DNA of 64,000 bases from Pseudomonadota bacterium (lineage in GTDB: Bacteria; Pseudomonadota; Alphaproteobacteria; Rhizobiales; Rhizobiaceae): NCBI GenBank assembly GCA_023457435.1, contig JAEWLS010000010.1, forward strand, positions 1 to 64,000, written 5' to 3'. Positions 35,121-42,808 of the stretch are shown here, one piece after another. The position numbers and the translations under genes are program-made. The notes below the pieces were generated by a model. The model was given only the letters and a program-made list of their open reading frames with translations, was not told the DNA's origin and did no database searches. Position 1 is the stretch's first letter; each line of letters starts with the position of its first letter.

Positions 35121-36095
35121 TCAGCCCGCGATATCGACGACGCCGCAGTCTCCGGTTTCGCTGCCAAAGGCGAGGCGGCGTCCGGCTCTGTCCCACGCCA
35201 TCGAGGTGATTGCCCCCTTGCCGGGGCGACGCAGAAGCACCTCGCGGCTGTCGGCGCAGCGAACGGCCATGACCATGCCGTCGGCATAGCCCACAGCGAC
35301 GATCTCGTCGGCCGAATGGAAGCTGACTGCCGTTGCCATGGAATCCCCGCGCGCGCCGAGCTCAAGCGGCGCCTTCCCCATTGGGCCGTCCTTTGCCTGG
35401 AAGGGCCATACGATCGCGGCCTGAGCGCCGCTCGATGCCAGCCAGCGGCCCTTCGGCCCCCAGGACAAGCTCTTCACCTTGGCAGGATAGCCGGTCATAC
35501 GCATGTGCTTGCCGTCGACCAGTTTCCAGCCGTGGAGCGCGTTTTCCTGCATGGCCGTGACGAGAAACTGACCGTCCGGGGAGAAGGTAACCGCCACATG
35601 CGCTCCGGCCCATTCGAGCTCGACGGGTTTGCCTTCGGCTGCGGGGAAATGCAGCGTCGCGCCATTATAGCGCGCCACTGCGATGCGCATGCCCTTCGGC
35701 GCAAAGGCGACGGCTTCGGCGGTACGCGCATGCTGGAATTCGCGGACCTTGCCGTCAGGAAGCCTGACGAAGGCATTGCGACCGACGGTCCAGGCCACGG
35801 CCCCCTGAGGGCCAGACGCCACTGACTGCACCCATCTGCGTCCGGCCTCGGCAATGGTCGAAACCGCGCCGTCCGGTCCGATCGACTGTACCTTGCCGTC
35901 TTCGCCACCGGTCAGCATCGCCTTGCCGTCCAGCGTCAGCGTCACGGCAAGAAGCCCGTCGTGCGCCTGAACGTGCTTGTGCCCATTATCGAGGCGATGG
36001 ACGGCACCGTCCGCGAGAGCAAAGTGCGGCACGTCGTCCAGCCAGCAAGCGGCAACGCAATGGCCAGTGAGGTCGAGCGGCGCGACGGTGGGCAT
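35121..36095 (-). CDS. WD40-repeat protein, CobW-associated
   Basis: 324 aa, a seven-bladed-type beta propeller by its repeated GKAMLTGGEDGKVQ, VAVTFSPDGQFLVTA, VKSLSWGPKGRWLASSG and ITSMAWDRAGRRLAFGS segments. No signal peptide is visible, so it is presumably cytoplasmic. It lies 55 bases downstream of the CobW-family GTPase gene on the same strand; this pairing recurs in rhizobia and suggests a joint role in metal delivery, though the job of the WD40 protein is unknown. Convergent with the exported-protein gene; no terminator is seen between their stops. Confidence 0.85.
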   Translation of the reverse strand: MPTVAPLDLTGHCVAACWLDDVPHFALADGAVHRLDNGHKHVQAHDGLLAVTLTLDGKAMLTGGEDGKVQSIGPDGAVSTIAEAGRRWVQSVASGPQGAVAWTVGRNAFVRLPDGKVREFQHARTAEAVAFAPKGMRIAVARYNGATLHFPAAEGKPVELEWAGAHVAVTFSPDGQFLVTAMQENALHGWKLVDGKHMRMTGYPAKVKSLSWGPKGRWLASSGAQAAIVWPFQAKDGPMGKAPLELGARGDSMATAVSFHSADEIVAVGYADGMVMAVRCADSREVLLRRPGKGAITSMAWDRAGRRLAFGSETGDCGVVDIAG

Positions 36096-36150
36096 GATCG
36101 GTCTCCGGCAGTTGCAGGCGCCGGCTACCTAACCCGCGCCGCAGGGAGCC

Positions 36151-37176
36151 TCAAGCCGCCTGGCACGCTTCGAACGTGCGGCGCAGCCTCTCCTCGTCGA
36201 GGTCACGGCCGATGAGAACAAGCCGCGTCTCACGCTTCTCGCCATCCTTCCAGGGGCGCTGGTGGTCGCCCTCGAGGATCATGTGCACGGCCTGCACGAC
36301 GTAGCGCTCAGGATCGTTCTTCAACGCGATGACGCCCTTGAGACGCAGGATGTTGGGACCATCGACCTGCGTCGTCTTCTCGATCCACGGAAAGAACTTC
36401 CGGGGGTCCATCTCGCCGGCGCGCAGCGACAGGGACTTCACAGAGACGTCGTGGATCGCCGACGGAGCGTCGTCGTGGTGATGATCGTGCCCGTCATGGT
36501 CATGGTGATGATGGTCGTCGTCGCCGTCGAGGAAATGCGGGTCGTTTTCGAGGGCGCGCGACAGGTCGAACGCACCGCGGTCCAACACTTCCTTCAAATC
36601 CACGCCCGAGCGCTCGGTCTTGTGGATCTTCGCGGCGGGGTTGATGGCGCGAACCGTGGCCTCGACCTTGGCGAGTTCGTCCGGGGAAACGAGGTCGGTC
36701 TTATTGAGCACAATGACGTCGGCGAACGCGATCTGGTCTTCGGCTTCCTTCGAATCCTTCAGGCGCAGCGGCAGGTGCTTCGCGTCGACCAGGGCCACCA
36801 CGGCGTCGAGCTTGGTCTTCGAGCGGACGTCCTCGTCCATGAAGAACGTCTGAGCGACGGGCGCCGGATCGGCAAGGCCGGTGGTTTCGACGAGGATCGC
36901 GTCGAAGCGGCCGGGGCGACGCATCAGGCCCTCGACAGTGCGGATCAGATCACCGCGCACCGTGCAGCAGACACAGCCATTGTTCATCTCGTAGATTTCC
37001 TCATCGGATTCCACGATCAAATCGTTGTCGATACCGATCTCGCCGAACTCGTTGACGATGACGGCGTAAAGGCGGCCGTGGTTCTCCGAGAGAATCCGGT
37101 TGAGCAGCGTGGTCTTTCCGGCGCCGAGATAGCCGGTGAGAACGGTGACGGGAATCTGCGCCTCAGCCTGCGCCAT
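36151..37176 (-). CDS. CobW/COG0523-family metal-chaperone GTPase
   Basis: 341 aa G3E GTPase. Walker A TGYLGAGKTT, the family metal site GCVCCTVRGDL (CxCC), ETTGLADP, and NKTD are in place. A His/Asp-rich insert at about 218-237 (DGDDDHHHH then DHDGHDHHHDD) lies before the CobW C-terminal domain and would bind zinc or another metal. Zinc homeostasis is the usual role of such proteins in rhizobia, often under Zur control; I did not find a convincing Zur site in the 72 bases upstream. The ATG at 37176 is followed by the WD40 gene. Confidence 0.9.
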   Translation of the reverse strand: MAQAEAQIPVTVLTGYLGAGKTTLLNRILSENHGRLYAVIVNEFGEIGIDNDLIVESDEEIYEMNNGCVCCTVRGDLIRTVEGLMRRPGRFDAILVETTGLADPAPVAQTFFMDEDVRSKTKLDAVVALVDAKHLPLRLKDSKEAEDQIAFADVIVLNKTDLVSPDELAKVEATVRAINPAAKIHKTERSGVDLKEVLDRGAFDLSRALENDPHFLDGDDDHHHHDHDGHDHHHDDAPSAIHDVSVKSLSLRAGEMDPRKFFPWIEKTTQVDGPNILRLKGVIALKNDPERYVVQAVHMILEGDHQRPWKDGEKRETRLVLIGRDLDEERLRRTFEACQAA

Positions 37177-37248
37177 GGTAAGCCTCGCTCGAAGGGAATG
37201 TCGGAGGCTTCATATAGGTAAGGCTAAAGGGAAATGCACGAGGCCCCG

Positions 37249-38028
37249 TCAAGCCAGCATACCCGCCTCGAAGCGGTCGACATCGAGCAAGAGTTCCGCA
37301 AACCCCCGAGCCGCATCGTCAAGCAGGCGATTACCGATGTCCGCGGTGGCGGAAGCGGCATCACCGACCACCCCTTCCGCCGACAGGTCTTCCATCTTCC
37401 AGCCGAAGGCATGCGGCCCGTAGGCGCGAAGGTGCCTGAAATGGCGCTCGAAATCCGATTGCGCGGACGGGAAGTTGCGCGCCTTGGCCATGTCCACCAG
37501 TTCCGGGCGCAAAGCGAGCATGACCGATGTCTCCGCAAGCCCGCCGTGAATGCCGAGCGCCTTCTCCCTGGGCGAAACAAGCTGCTGATCGAACCCGAAG
37601 CGGGTCCAGCTGGTAGCCACCGCGAGCATGTTGCGGCGGACACGCAGCTCGGTCGCCACGATAGCCATGAGCGGCGAGTTTCCGCCGTGCGCGTTTAACA
37701 TGACGAACTTCCGGATGCCGCGCTCCGCCGCGGCCTCGCCGATCTTGATCCAGCGGCGGATAGCTTCGGTGTATCCCAGGGACAGGGAGCCTCTGAAGCC
37801 GAGGTGCTCCGGCGAATAGCCTACGCGCTCCACCGGCAGGAACTCGACCCTGACACTTTCAGGCATCAGCGCCGCTGCCCTGCGGCAGACGCCCTCGGCG
37901 ATGATGGCGTCCGTCTCGAATGGAAGGTGTGGACCATGCTGCTCGGTCGCGCCGAGCGGGAGAATGGCGATCGTGGCGCCGGAGCGCCGGCCGCCGGTTG
38001 TCATATGAGTGTCGTACGGCTCTGGCAT
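37249..38028 (-). CDS. Creatininase-family amidohydrolase
   Basis: 259 aa from ATG 38028 (266 from 38049). The fold and residues match the creatininase/creatinine amidohydrolase family: LPLGATEQHGPHLPFETD with metal-binding Glu/His, NAHGGN, and HGGLAETS with a further metal ligand. Family members act on creatinine, formamides or cofactor precursors such as MftE; the substrate here is unknown. It is divergent from the MarR gene and 72 bases upstream of cobW on the same strand, so a metal-related link is possible but unproven. Confidence 0.85.
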   Translation of the reverse strand: MPEPYDTHMTTGGRRSGATIAILPLGATEQHGPHLPFETDAIIAEGVCRRAAALMPESVRVEFLPVERVGYSPEHLGFRGSLSLGYTEAIRRWIKIGEAAAERGIRKFVMLNAHGGNSPLMAIVATELRVRRNMLAVATSWTRFGFDQQLVSPREKALGIHGGLAETSVMLALRPELVDMAKARNFPSAQSDFERHFRHLRAYGPHAFGWKMEDLSAEGVVGDAASATADIGNRLLDDAARGFAELLLDVDRFEAGMLA

Positions 38029-38128
38029 GACCGAATATGTTGCCGGCAAAGAGCCGGAACAGGACAGTCACGGCGCGGGCTCCATTCTTGCCTGCGCGAC
38101 GGGCGTTTGCATAGGGAGGAGCGTCGCG

Positions 38129-38596
38129 ATGTCCAAGGGTACGCGCAAGGCTGTCATCGGGCACTTGCAAGGTGCGGCGCGGCAGGCACGGACGTCGCTG
38201 GCGGCGCGGCTGCTCGAGCATGGCTTCTACGCCGGTCAGGACCAGATCATGCTGGCGCTGGCCGACGCCGACGGCCAGACGCCGGGCGGCCTGGCGCAGC
38301 GTCTCGGCGTGCGGCCTCCGACCATCACCAAGACGATCAACCGCCTGCAGATCCAGGGGTTCCTGGACCGCCGGTCCAGCGATTCCGACTCCCGTCAGGC
38401 CCACGTCTTCCTGAGCGACACCGGACGCGAAGCCATCAAGGCCATCGAAAAATCGCTGCGGCGGACCGAGAAGCAGGCGCTGAAAGGCTTCGACAAGAAG
38501 GACCAGAAGGCGCTCATGCGCATGCTTGCCCGTGTCGAGGCCAATCTCGCCGACACGGGGGCGGCAGAGATCGAGGAAACGGCGGAAGAGGATTGA
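38129..38596 (+). CDS. MarR-family transcriptional regulator
   Basis: 155 aa winged-helix dimeric regulator. The recognition region reads TPGGLAQRLGVRPPTITKTI and the wing follows with DRRSSDSDSRQAHVFLSDTG. The ATG at 38129 is chosen because AGGGAGGAGC (38112-38121) precedes it; in-frame codons further upstream have no site. It is divergent from the creatininase gene and 31 bases upstream of the methyltransferase gene on the same strand. Target and ligand are unknown. Confidence 0.9.
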   Translation: MSKGTRKAVIGHLQGAARQARTSLAARLLEHGFYAGQDQIMLALADADGQTPGGLAQRLGVRPPTITKTINRLQIQGFLDRRSSDSDSRQAHVFLSDTGREAIKAIEKSLRRTEKQALKGFDKKDQKALMRMLARVEANLADTGAAEIEETAEED

Positions 38597-38627
38597 CGCG
38601 GCCGCGACGCGCGTATCGCCTAGGCGC

Positions 38628-39278
38628 GTGAACGATTACGCGACCATCATCAAGGCGAACCTTCCGGCGCGAGAAGTGCCCGGCCTCGGCGGCCTGCAAC
38701 TCCACCTCGCGGCGCCCTCGAGCGGGCTGTCACGCCTACCTCTCGACACGCCGTATTTCGCCTTTGCGTGGGCTGGCGGGCTTGCGCTCGCGGCACACTT
38801 TCAGCGCAATCCAGCAGCGATTGCCGGTCGGAAGCTGCTCGACTTCGGCGCGGGATCGGGTGTCGTGGGCATCGCAGCCGCGCTGAACGGGGCCGAGGTC
38901 ACCTGCGCGGAGACCGACCCCGCCGCAGTTGACGCGATCCGTCTAAACGCCCTGCTCAACCGTGTCGAACTCAAGGTCATTTCCGACGACTTGACCGACG
39001 GCCCGGCACCGACGGTCGACGTCGTCGCGGGCGGCGACATCTTTTACAGCCCGCACGTCGCGGCGCGCGTGCTGCCGTTTCTGGAGCGATGCTTGGCTGG
39101 GGGTGCCGAGGTGCTGGTCGGCGACCCGGGCCGAACCGACCTTCCCAGGGTATGGCTCCAACCCGTCGCCAGCTATGAAGTTTGCGACGTTGGCTCGGGG
39201 TCGCGAACCGTCGCGAGCACCGTCTATTCGCTGCGCAGCACGTCGCATCTCGCTGGACGAACGCCGAAAATGCTTTGA
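38628..39278 (+). CDS. Class I SAM methyltransferase, METTL20/ETFB-KMT-like
   Basis: 216 aa. A seven-beta-strand methyltransferase with SAM motif DFGAGSGVVGIAAA. Before it stands PYFAFAWAGG, resembling the FW-x-AWPGG segment of METTL20-type enzymes, and after it the DIFYSP motif, resembling the D-x-x-Y motif of that group. In animals and Agrobacterium such enzymes methylate lysines of the electron-transfer flavoprotein beta subunit. The start is GTG at 38628, 31 bases after the MarR gene. A related annotation is nicotinamide N-methylase-like; the ETFB role is the more specific guess. Confidence 0.72.
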   Translation: MNDYATIIKANLPAREVPGLGGLQLHLAAPSSGLSRLPLDTPYFAFAWAGGLALAAHFQRNPAAIAGRKLLDFGAGSGVVGIAAALNGAEVTCAETDPAAVDAIRLNALLNRVELKVISDDLTDGPAPTVDVVAGGDIFYSPHVAARVLPFLERCLAGGAEVLVGDPGRTDLPRVWLQPVASYEVCDVGSGSRTVASTVYSLRSTSHLAGRTPKML

Positions 39279-39302
39279 CACCTTTCCGGCGGGTGGCATA
39301 AG
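39275..39302 (+). promoter_or_regulatory. Sigma70-type promoter of the LacI-family gene
   Basis: TTGACA (39275-39280) and CATAAG (39297-39302) with a 16-nt spacer match housekeeping promoters. The -35 overlaps the end of the methyltransferase gene. Transcription would start near 39309, at the edge of the operator described next. Confidence 0.65.
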
Positions 39303-39308
39303 CGCGAT

Positions 39309-39321
39309 TTAAACAGTTTAA
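39309..39321. promoter_or_regulatory. Probable LacI-family operator (autoregulation)
   Basis: TTAAAC-A-GTTTAA is a perfect inverted repeat with 6-base arms around a single central base, the typical style of LacI/GalR operators. It sits just after the -10 box, over the predicted transcription start, where bound repressor would block the promoter. The gene directly downstream encodes a LacI-family protein. Confidence 0.6.
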
Positions 39322-39354
39322 GCGGGTTTGAGCCCGCATTCCGGGGGAGCGTCG

Positions 39355-40377
39355 CTGGCACAGAAAATCAAGCTCTCGACGATTGCCGACGGACTCGGCG
39401 TCTCGACGGCGACAGTTTCGCTTGCGCTGCGCGACAGTCCGCTGGTGGCGGACGCAACGCGCGAGCGCATCAAGCAGCACGCGCGCGACATCGGCTACAT
39501 CTACAATCGTCGCGCCGCCAGTCTGCGCACGTCGCGCTCGGGCATTGTCGGGGTCTGCGTCCACGACGTGATGAACCCGTTCTATGCGGAGATACTGCGC
39601 TCGATCGAGCTCGAACTCGATCGCTCTCGCCAGACCTTCCTGCTCTGCAACCACTACGATCAGGTGGAGAAGCAGCGCAATTTCCTCGACACCCTGCTGC
39701 AACTGGGGGCCGACGGCGTCATCATGTCCGCGGCCATCGGAACTCCGGCTGCCGATATCCAGATGGTCGAGGACAATGGTCTGCCTGCGGTGCTGATCGC
39801 GCGCAGCGTCGACGGTGTCGACGTGCCGTCGTTCCGCGGCGACGACGCCTACGGCATAGGCCTTGCAACCAACCACCTCATATCGCTGGGACACACACGC
39901 ATCGCGATGATCGGCGGCACGGACCAGACGTCGACCGGCCGCGACCGCTACCAGGGTTATGTCGCGGCCATGGAGCGCGCCGAACTGCCGGTATTGAAAT
40001 CCATGCGACTTCCGGGGCCGCGGACAAAGCAGGCGGGGTTCGAGGCCGCCGGCGCTTTCCTGGCGCTCAAGGAAAAGCCGACGGCGGCAGTTTGCTGGAA
40101 CGACCTCGTCGCAATCGGGCTGATGAACGGCATCGCGCGTGCCGGCCTCGTTCCGGGCCATGACATCTCGGTAACCGGCTATGACGACCTGGAAGAGGCA
40201 GCGATCGCCACACCGGCACTAACGACCGTCTGGAACGGCCAGCGCGAGGTCGGGCGCCGCGCCGCACGCGTATTGCTCGACCGGTTGAACGGCGTTGAGG
40301 TGGAGCGCGGCCAGCATCTTATCCAGCCGGAGCTGCACGTGCGGCAGTCGACGTCCAAGCCACGCGAGCGCGCATGA
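39355..40377 (+). CDS. LacI-family transcriptional regulator
   Basis: About 340 aa. The DNA-binding domain KLSTIADGLGVSTATVSLAL and hinge are intact, followed by a periplasmic-binding-type sensor domain with GDDAYGIGLATNHLISLGHTR split over the expected positions. Start choice is unusual. The only well-placed Shine-Dalgarno (GGGGGAG, 39343-39349) precedes a CTG at 39355, giving an N-terminus of LAQKIKLSTIAD, as in homologues; a TTG at 39328 lacks a site and would add 9 residues. It overlaps the downstream hydroxyacid dehydrogenase (ATGA), so the pair is probably a self-regulated sugar- or hydroxyacid-responsive unit. Confidence 0.88.
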   Translation: MAQKIKLSTIADGLGVSTATVSLALRDSPLVADATRERIKQHARDIGYIYNRRAASLRTSRSGIVGVCVHDVMNPFYAEILRSIELELDRSRQTFLLCNHYDQVEKQRNFLDTLLQLGADGVIMSAAIGTPAADIQMVEDNGLPAVLIARSVDGVDVPSFRGDDAYGIGLATNHLISLGHTRIAMIGGTDQTSTGRDRYQGYVAAMERAELPVLKSMRLPGPRTKQAGFEAAGAFLALKEKPTAAVCWNDLVAIGLMNGIARAGLVPGHDISVTGYDDLEEAAIATPALTTVWNGQREVGRRAARVLLDRLNGVEVERGQHLIQPELHVRQSTSKPRERA

Positions 40378-41345
40378 ACGCCACGCGCGACCTCGCGATC
40401 CTTCTTCCGGGCAAGATCAACCCGCGCGTCGTCGAGCGGCTGGAGCGCGAGTTCGACATGATCCGCATTGCCGAGGGCGATCCGGCGCTCATCCCCGGCG
40501 AAGCGGTGAAGCGCATACGCGGTATCGCGGTTCACGGGCCCGTGCGCGCAAACCTGATAGACGCGCTCCCCAACCTTGAGATCGTCTCCTCGTTCGGCGT
40601 GGGCTACGACCCTGTCGATGTACCGCACTGTGTGTCGCGCAACATCATGGTGACGCACACGCCCGATGTCCTGACGGAGGAAGTGGCGGATACGGTGCTC
40701 GGGCTCCTGCTCAACACCGTTCGCGAACTGGCGAAGTCGGAAGTTTATCTGCGGTCGGGTCGCTGGGCGCGCGAGGGCGAGTATCCGCCGACGCGTTCGA
40801 CGCTGCGCGGCCGGCATGTCGGCATCTATGGCATGGGGCGTATCGGAACGGCGATCGCCCGACGCCTGGAGGCGATGCAGCTCAAGGTCAGCTACCACAA
40901 CAGACGACGGTCGGAAGGCGTGGCTTACGACTACCATCCGACGCTGCTCGACCTGGCGCGCGCCGTCGACACGCTGATCTGCGTGGCGCCGGGCGGGCCG
41001 TTGACGGCGCATGCGGTGAACGCGGAAGTTCTTGCGGCCCTTGGCCCGGAAGGCGTGCTCATCAGCGCCGGACGCGGGAGCTCGGTCGACGAAGCGGCGC
41101 TGATCGAAGCGCTGCGCAGCGGGCGTATTCGCGCAGCTGGTCTCGACGTCTTTGCCAGCGAGCCCAACATTAACCCCGTTCTGCTGGAGTTTCCGAACGT
41201 CACGCTCCAGCCGCATATGGGATCGGCGACGCAACACACGCGCAACGCGATGTCCGACCTCGTGGTGGATAACCTGGTCTCCTGGTTTTCGACCGGAGCG
41301 CCGCTGACTTCGGTGCCGGAGACAAGGGCTTTGAAGCGTCCTTAG
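40374..41345 (+). CDS. D-2-hydroxyacid dehydrogenase (NAD(P)-dependent)
   Basis: 323 aa. Reduces a 2-oxoacid, for example glyoxylate or hydroxypyruvate, or oxidises the D-2-hydroxyacid. The cofactor loop GMGRIG is followed by NRRRSE at the position that decides NADP preference (two arginines favour NADPH). Catalytic residues are in SAGRGSSVDE (Arg), DVFASEP (Glu) and LQPHMGSAT (His). It is coupled to the LacI regulator by ATGA overlap, so expression is presumably induced by the regulator's ligand. A glyoxylate/hydroxypyruvate reductase is plausible. Confidence 0.9.
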   Translation: MNATRDLAILLPGKINPRVVERLEREFDMIRIAEGDPALIPGEAVKRIRGIAVHGPVRANLIDALPNLEIVSSFGVGYDPVDVPHCVSRNIMVTHTPDVLTEEVADTVLGLLLNTVRELAKSEVYLRSGRWAREGEYPPTRSTLRGRHVGIYGMGRIGTAIARRLEAMQLKVSYHNRRRSEGVAYDYHPTLLDLARAVDTLICVAPGGPLTAHAVNAEVLAALGPEGVLISAGRGSSVDEAALIEALRSGRIRAAGLDVFASEPNINPVLLEFPNVTLQPHMGSATQHTRNAMSDLVVDNLVSWFSTGAPLTSVPETRALKRP

Positions 41346-41401
41346 CCCGGCGTTAACGCTGTTGGTTCATCCTCCTCTCCGATTTTCGTGCGGGGGCACA
41401 G

Positions 41402-41794
41402 ATGGGCCTGTTCAAGATCCTGGCAGCGGCGGCGCTTGCCGCGGCGGCAGCCGCGGCCTTCGCGGCAGGGCCGTCCTCGCAAAGCCGCTCCCCAGAACCG
41501 AAACAACCGCGCTTCGAGCGTTTCCTCGTTCTCGACGCAGGAACGCCGACCGGCTGCGAGATCAAACGGGCGGAATCGGGCGGCGACCGCAAGCCGGTCG
41601 TGCTCGGTCTGGCATGCAACGCAGATGCGGCGATCTCTGCCGTCCGCTACTGGATCGATCTTCCGGACGGCACGGTCGAACTCAGCGACGAAACGGGCGA
41701 TGCCGCGCTGCGCCTCAGCGAGGGCGACGGAGCGGCGTTCGAGGCATTCGGCGCCGGCGAGAGGCTGGTGACGCTGGTTTCCGTTCGGCCCTGA
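41402..41794 (+). CDS. Small exported protein, possibly Inh-type inhibitor fold
   Basis: 130 aa. A hydrophobic alanine-rich signal peptide (about 1-22, cleavage after AFA) leads to an 108-residue secreted or periplasmic domain. Two cysteines (TGCEIKR and LACNAD) are spaced about 22 residues apart, followed by a strand-rich segment YWIDLPDGTVELSDETGD. This pattern loosely resembles AprI/Inh metalloprotease-inhibitor domains of alphaproteobacteria, but I cannot confirm it. Convergent with the amidotransferase gene. Confidence 0.6.
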   Translation: MGLFKILAAAALAAAAAAAFAAGPSSQSRSPEPKQPRFERFLVLDAGTPTGCEIKRAESGGDRKPVVLGLACNADAAISAVRYWIDLPDGTVELSDETGDAALRLSEGDGAAFEAFGAGERLVTLVSVRP

Positions 41795-41796
41795 GC

Positions 41797-42567
41797 CTAC
41801 TCCGCGGCGGCAGCCATGCCGCTGCGCGACAGCATCTGGCCGCGTGCCGCGTCGCCGAAGGCGCGGAAGATCTTGGCCGAGTTTTCGTCGGTGCCTGCCC
41901 AGTATTCCGGGTGCCACTGAACACCGACCGCAAAGCCGCGGGACCCGCGGACAGAGACGGCCTCGACGGTTCCGTCCGGGGCGACGGCTTCGACTTGCAG
42001 GTTCGGCCCGAGCCGATCCACCGCCTGGCGATGCACCGAGTTGACCTGGATGTCTCCCGCGCCGAACACGCCCGCGAGGCAACTGCCCGGCTTGATGGTC
42101 ACCGATTGGCGGATGGCAAAGCGCACGTCCTGGTTGTCGCTCGCGGGGGCACGATGGTCGCTGCGTCCCGGCAGCTCCTGAATCTCCGTCGCCAGCGTCC
42201 CGCCGAGCGCGACGTTCATCTCCTGAATGCCGCGGCAGATGGCGAGCAGCGGCACGCCGCGCTCGACCGCCCGGCGGATCAAGGGGAGCGTGGTGGCGTC
42301 ACGATCCGGATCGTAAGGACCGTTTGCCTCGGTCGCCTCGGCGCCGTAGAGCGACGGGTGAACGTTTGACTTGGAGCCCGTAATCAACACGCCGTCGACG
42401 CGATCGAGCAGACCGTCGATGTCCAGCCTGTCGCCGAACGAGGGCACGAGAACCGGCAGGACGCCGGCGGCACCGAGGGCTGCCTCCAGATACTGCCGCG
42501 GCGCAGCGTGCCAGGTGTAGTTCTCGAAGGTGCGGACGTCGGTCGAGACGGCGACGAGCGGCTGCAT
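41797..42567 (-). CDS. Class I glutamine-amidotransferase-fold hydrolase, gamma-Glu-GABA hydrolase-like
   Basis: 256 aa. The nucleophile elbow AICRGIQEMN carries the catalytic Cys, and QWHPEY the His-Glu pair. In E. coli the family member PuuD cleaves gamma-glutamyl-GABA to glutamate and GABA at the end of putrescine degradation. A gamma-glutamylamine ligase and an aminotransferase are encoded at 31791-34531 but not adjacent. The start at 42567 (MQPLVAVSTD) has AGAGGGA upstream; the frame continues to 42636 through a strong hairpin. Confidence 0.85.
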   Translation of the reverse strand: MQPLVAVSTDVRTFENYTWHAAPRQYLEAALGAAGVLPVLVPSFGDRLDIDGLLDRVDGVLITGSKSNVHPSLYGAEATEANGPYDPDRDATTLPLIRRAVERGVPLLAICRGIQEMNVALGGTLATEIQELPGRSDHRAPASDNQDVRFAIRQSVTIKPGSCLAGVFGAGDIQVNSVHRQAVDRLGPNLQVEAVAPDGTVEAVSVRGSRGFAVGVQWHPEYWAGTDENSAKIFRAFGDAARGQMLSRSGMAAAAE

Positions 42568-42589
42568 GTCAGGTCCCTCTGAGGAATGC

Positions 42590-42623
42590 GGAAGTTCGGC
42601 GCGCGAAGCGCTGCCGAACTTCC
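42590..42623 (-). other. Strong hairpin in the leader of the amidotransferase gene
   Basis: GGAAGTTCGGC (42590-42600) pairs with GCCGAACTTCC (42613-42623). The interior GCGC-GAA-GCGC extends the helix to about 15 bp with one bulged base and a 3-nt loop. It ends 22 bases upstream of the amidotransferase ATG. There is no T-run on either side, so it is not a simple terminator. It may be a leader hairpin controlling translation, a protein-binding operator, or an mRNA stability element. Confidence 0.6.
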
Positions 42624-42808
42624 GTACCACAGCCATGCACAGTCAGCCAATTCACCATGCAAGTACGTAGAAATACGAATTCGCCCAGAGCACTAGGGCT
42701 CGTTGCTGGACACGCGATAGTCGCCGTGTAATGTCCGAATTAAGCCGGGCGGGAAGAGACGAAACATCGGCTCCCGGTCCGCCTTGATCCAGCATGGGAG
42801 GTGTTTCT

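Noticed and set aside
37177..37248. A Zur box or cobalamin riboswitch upstream of the CobW-family gene
   Set aside because: The 72-base gap is too short for a cobalamin riboswitch, and no convincing inverted repeat for Zur is visible.
42590..42623. The leader hairpin as a transcription terminator
   Set aside because: No T-run on either strand, and it lies upstream of, not after, the nearest genes in both directions.
42707..42736. GGACA...TGTCC inverted repeat upstream of the TRAP binding-protein gene as an operator
   Set aside because: The repeat is imperfect with bulges, and the pairing is ambiguous; a weak TTGCTG/TGTAAT promoter there is only a guess.
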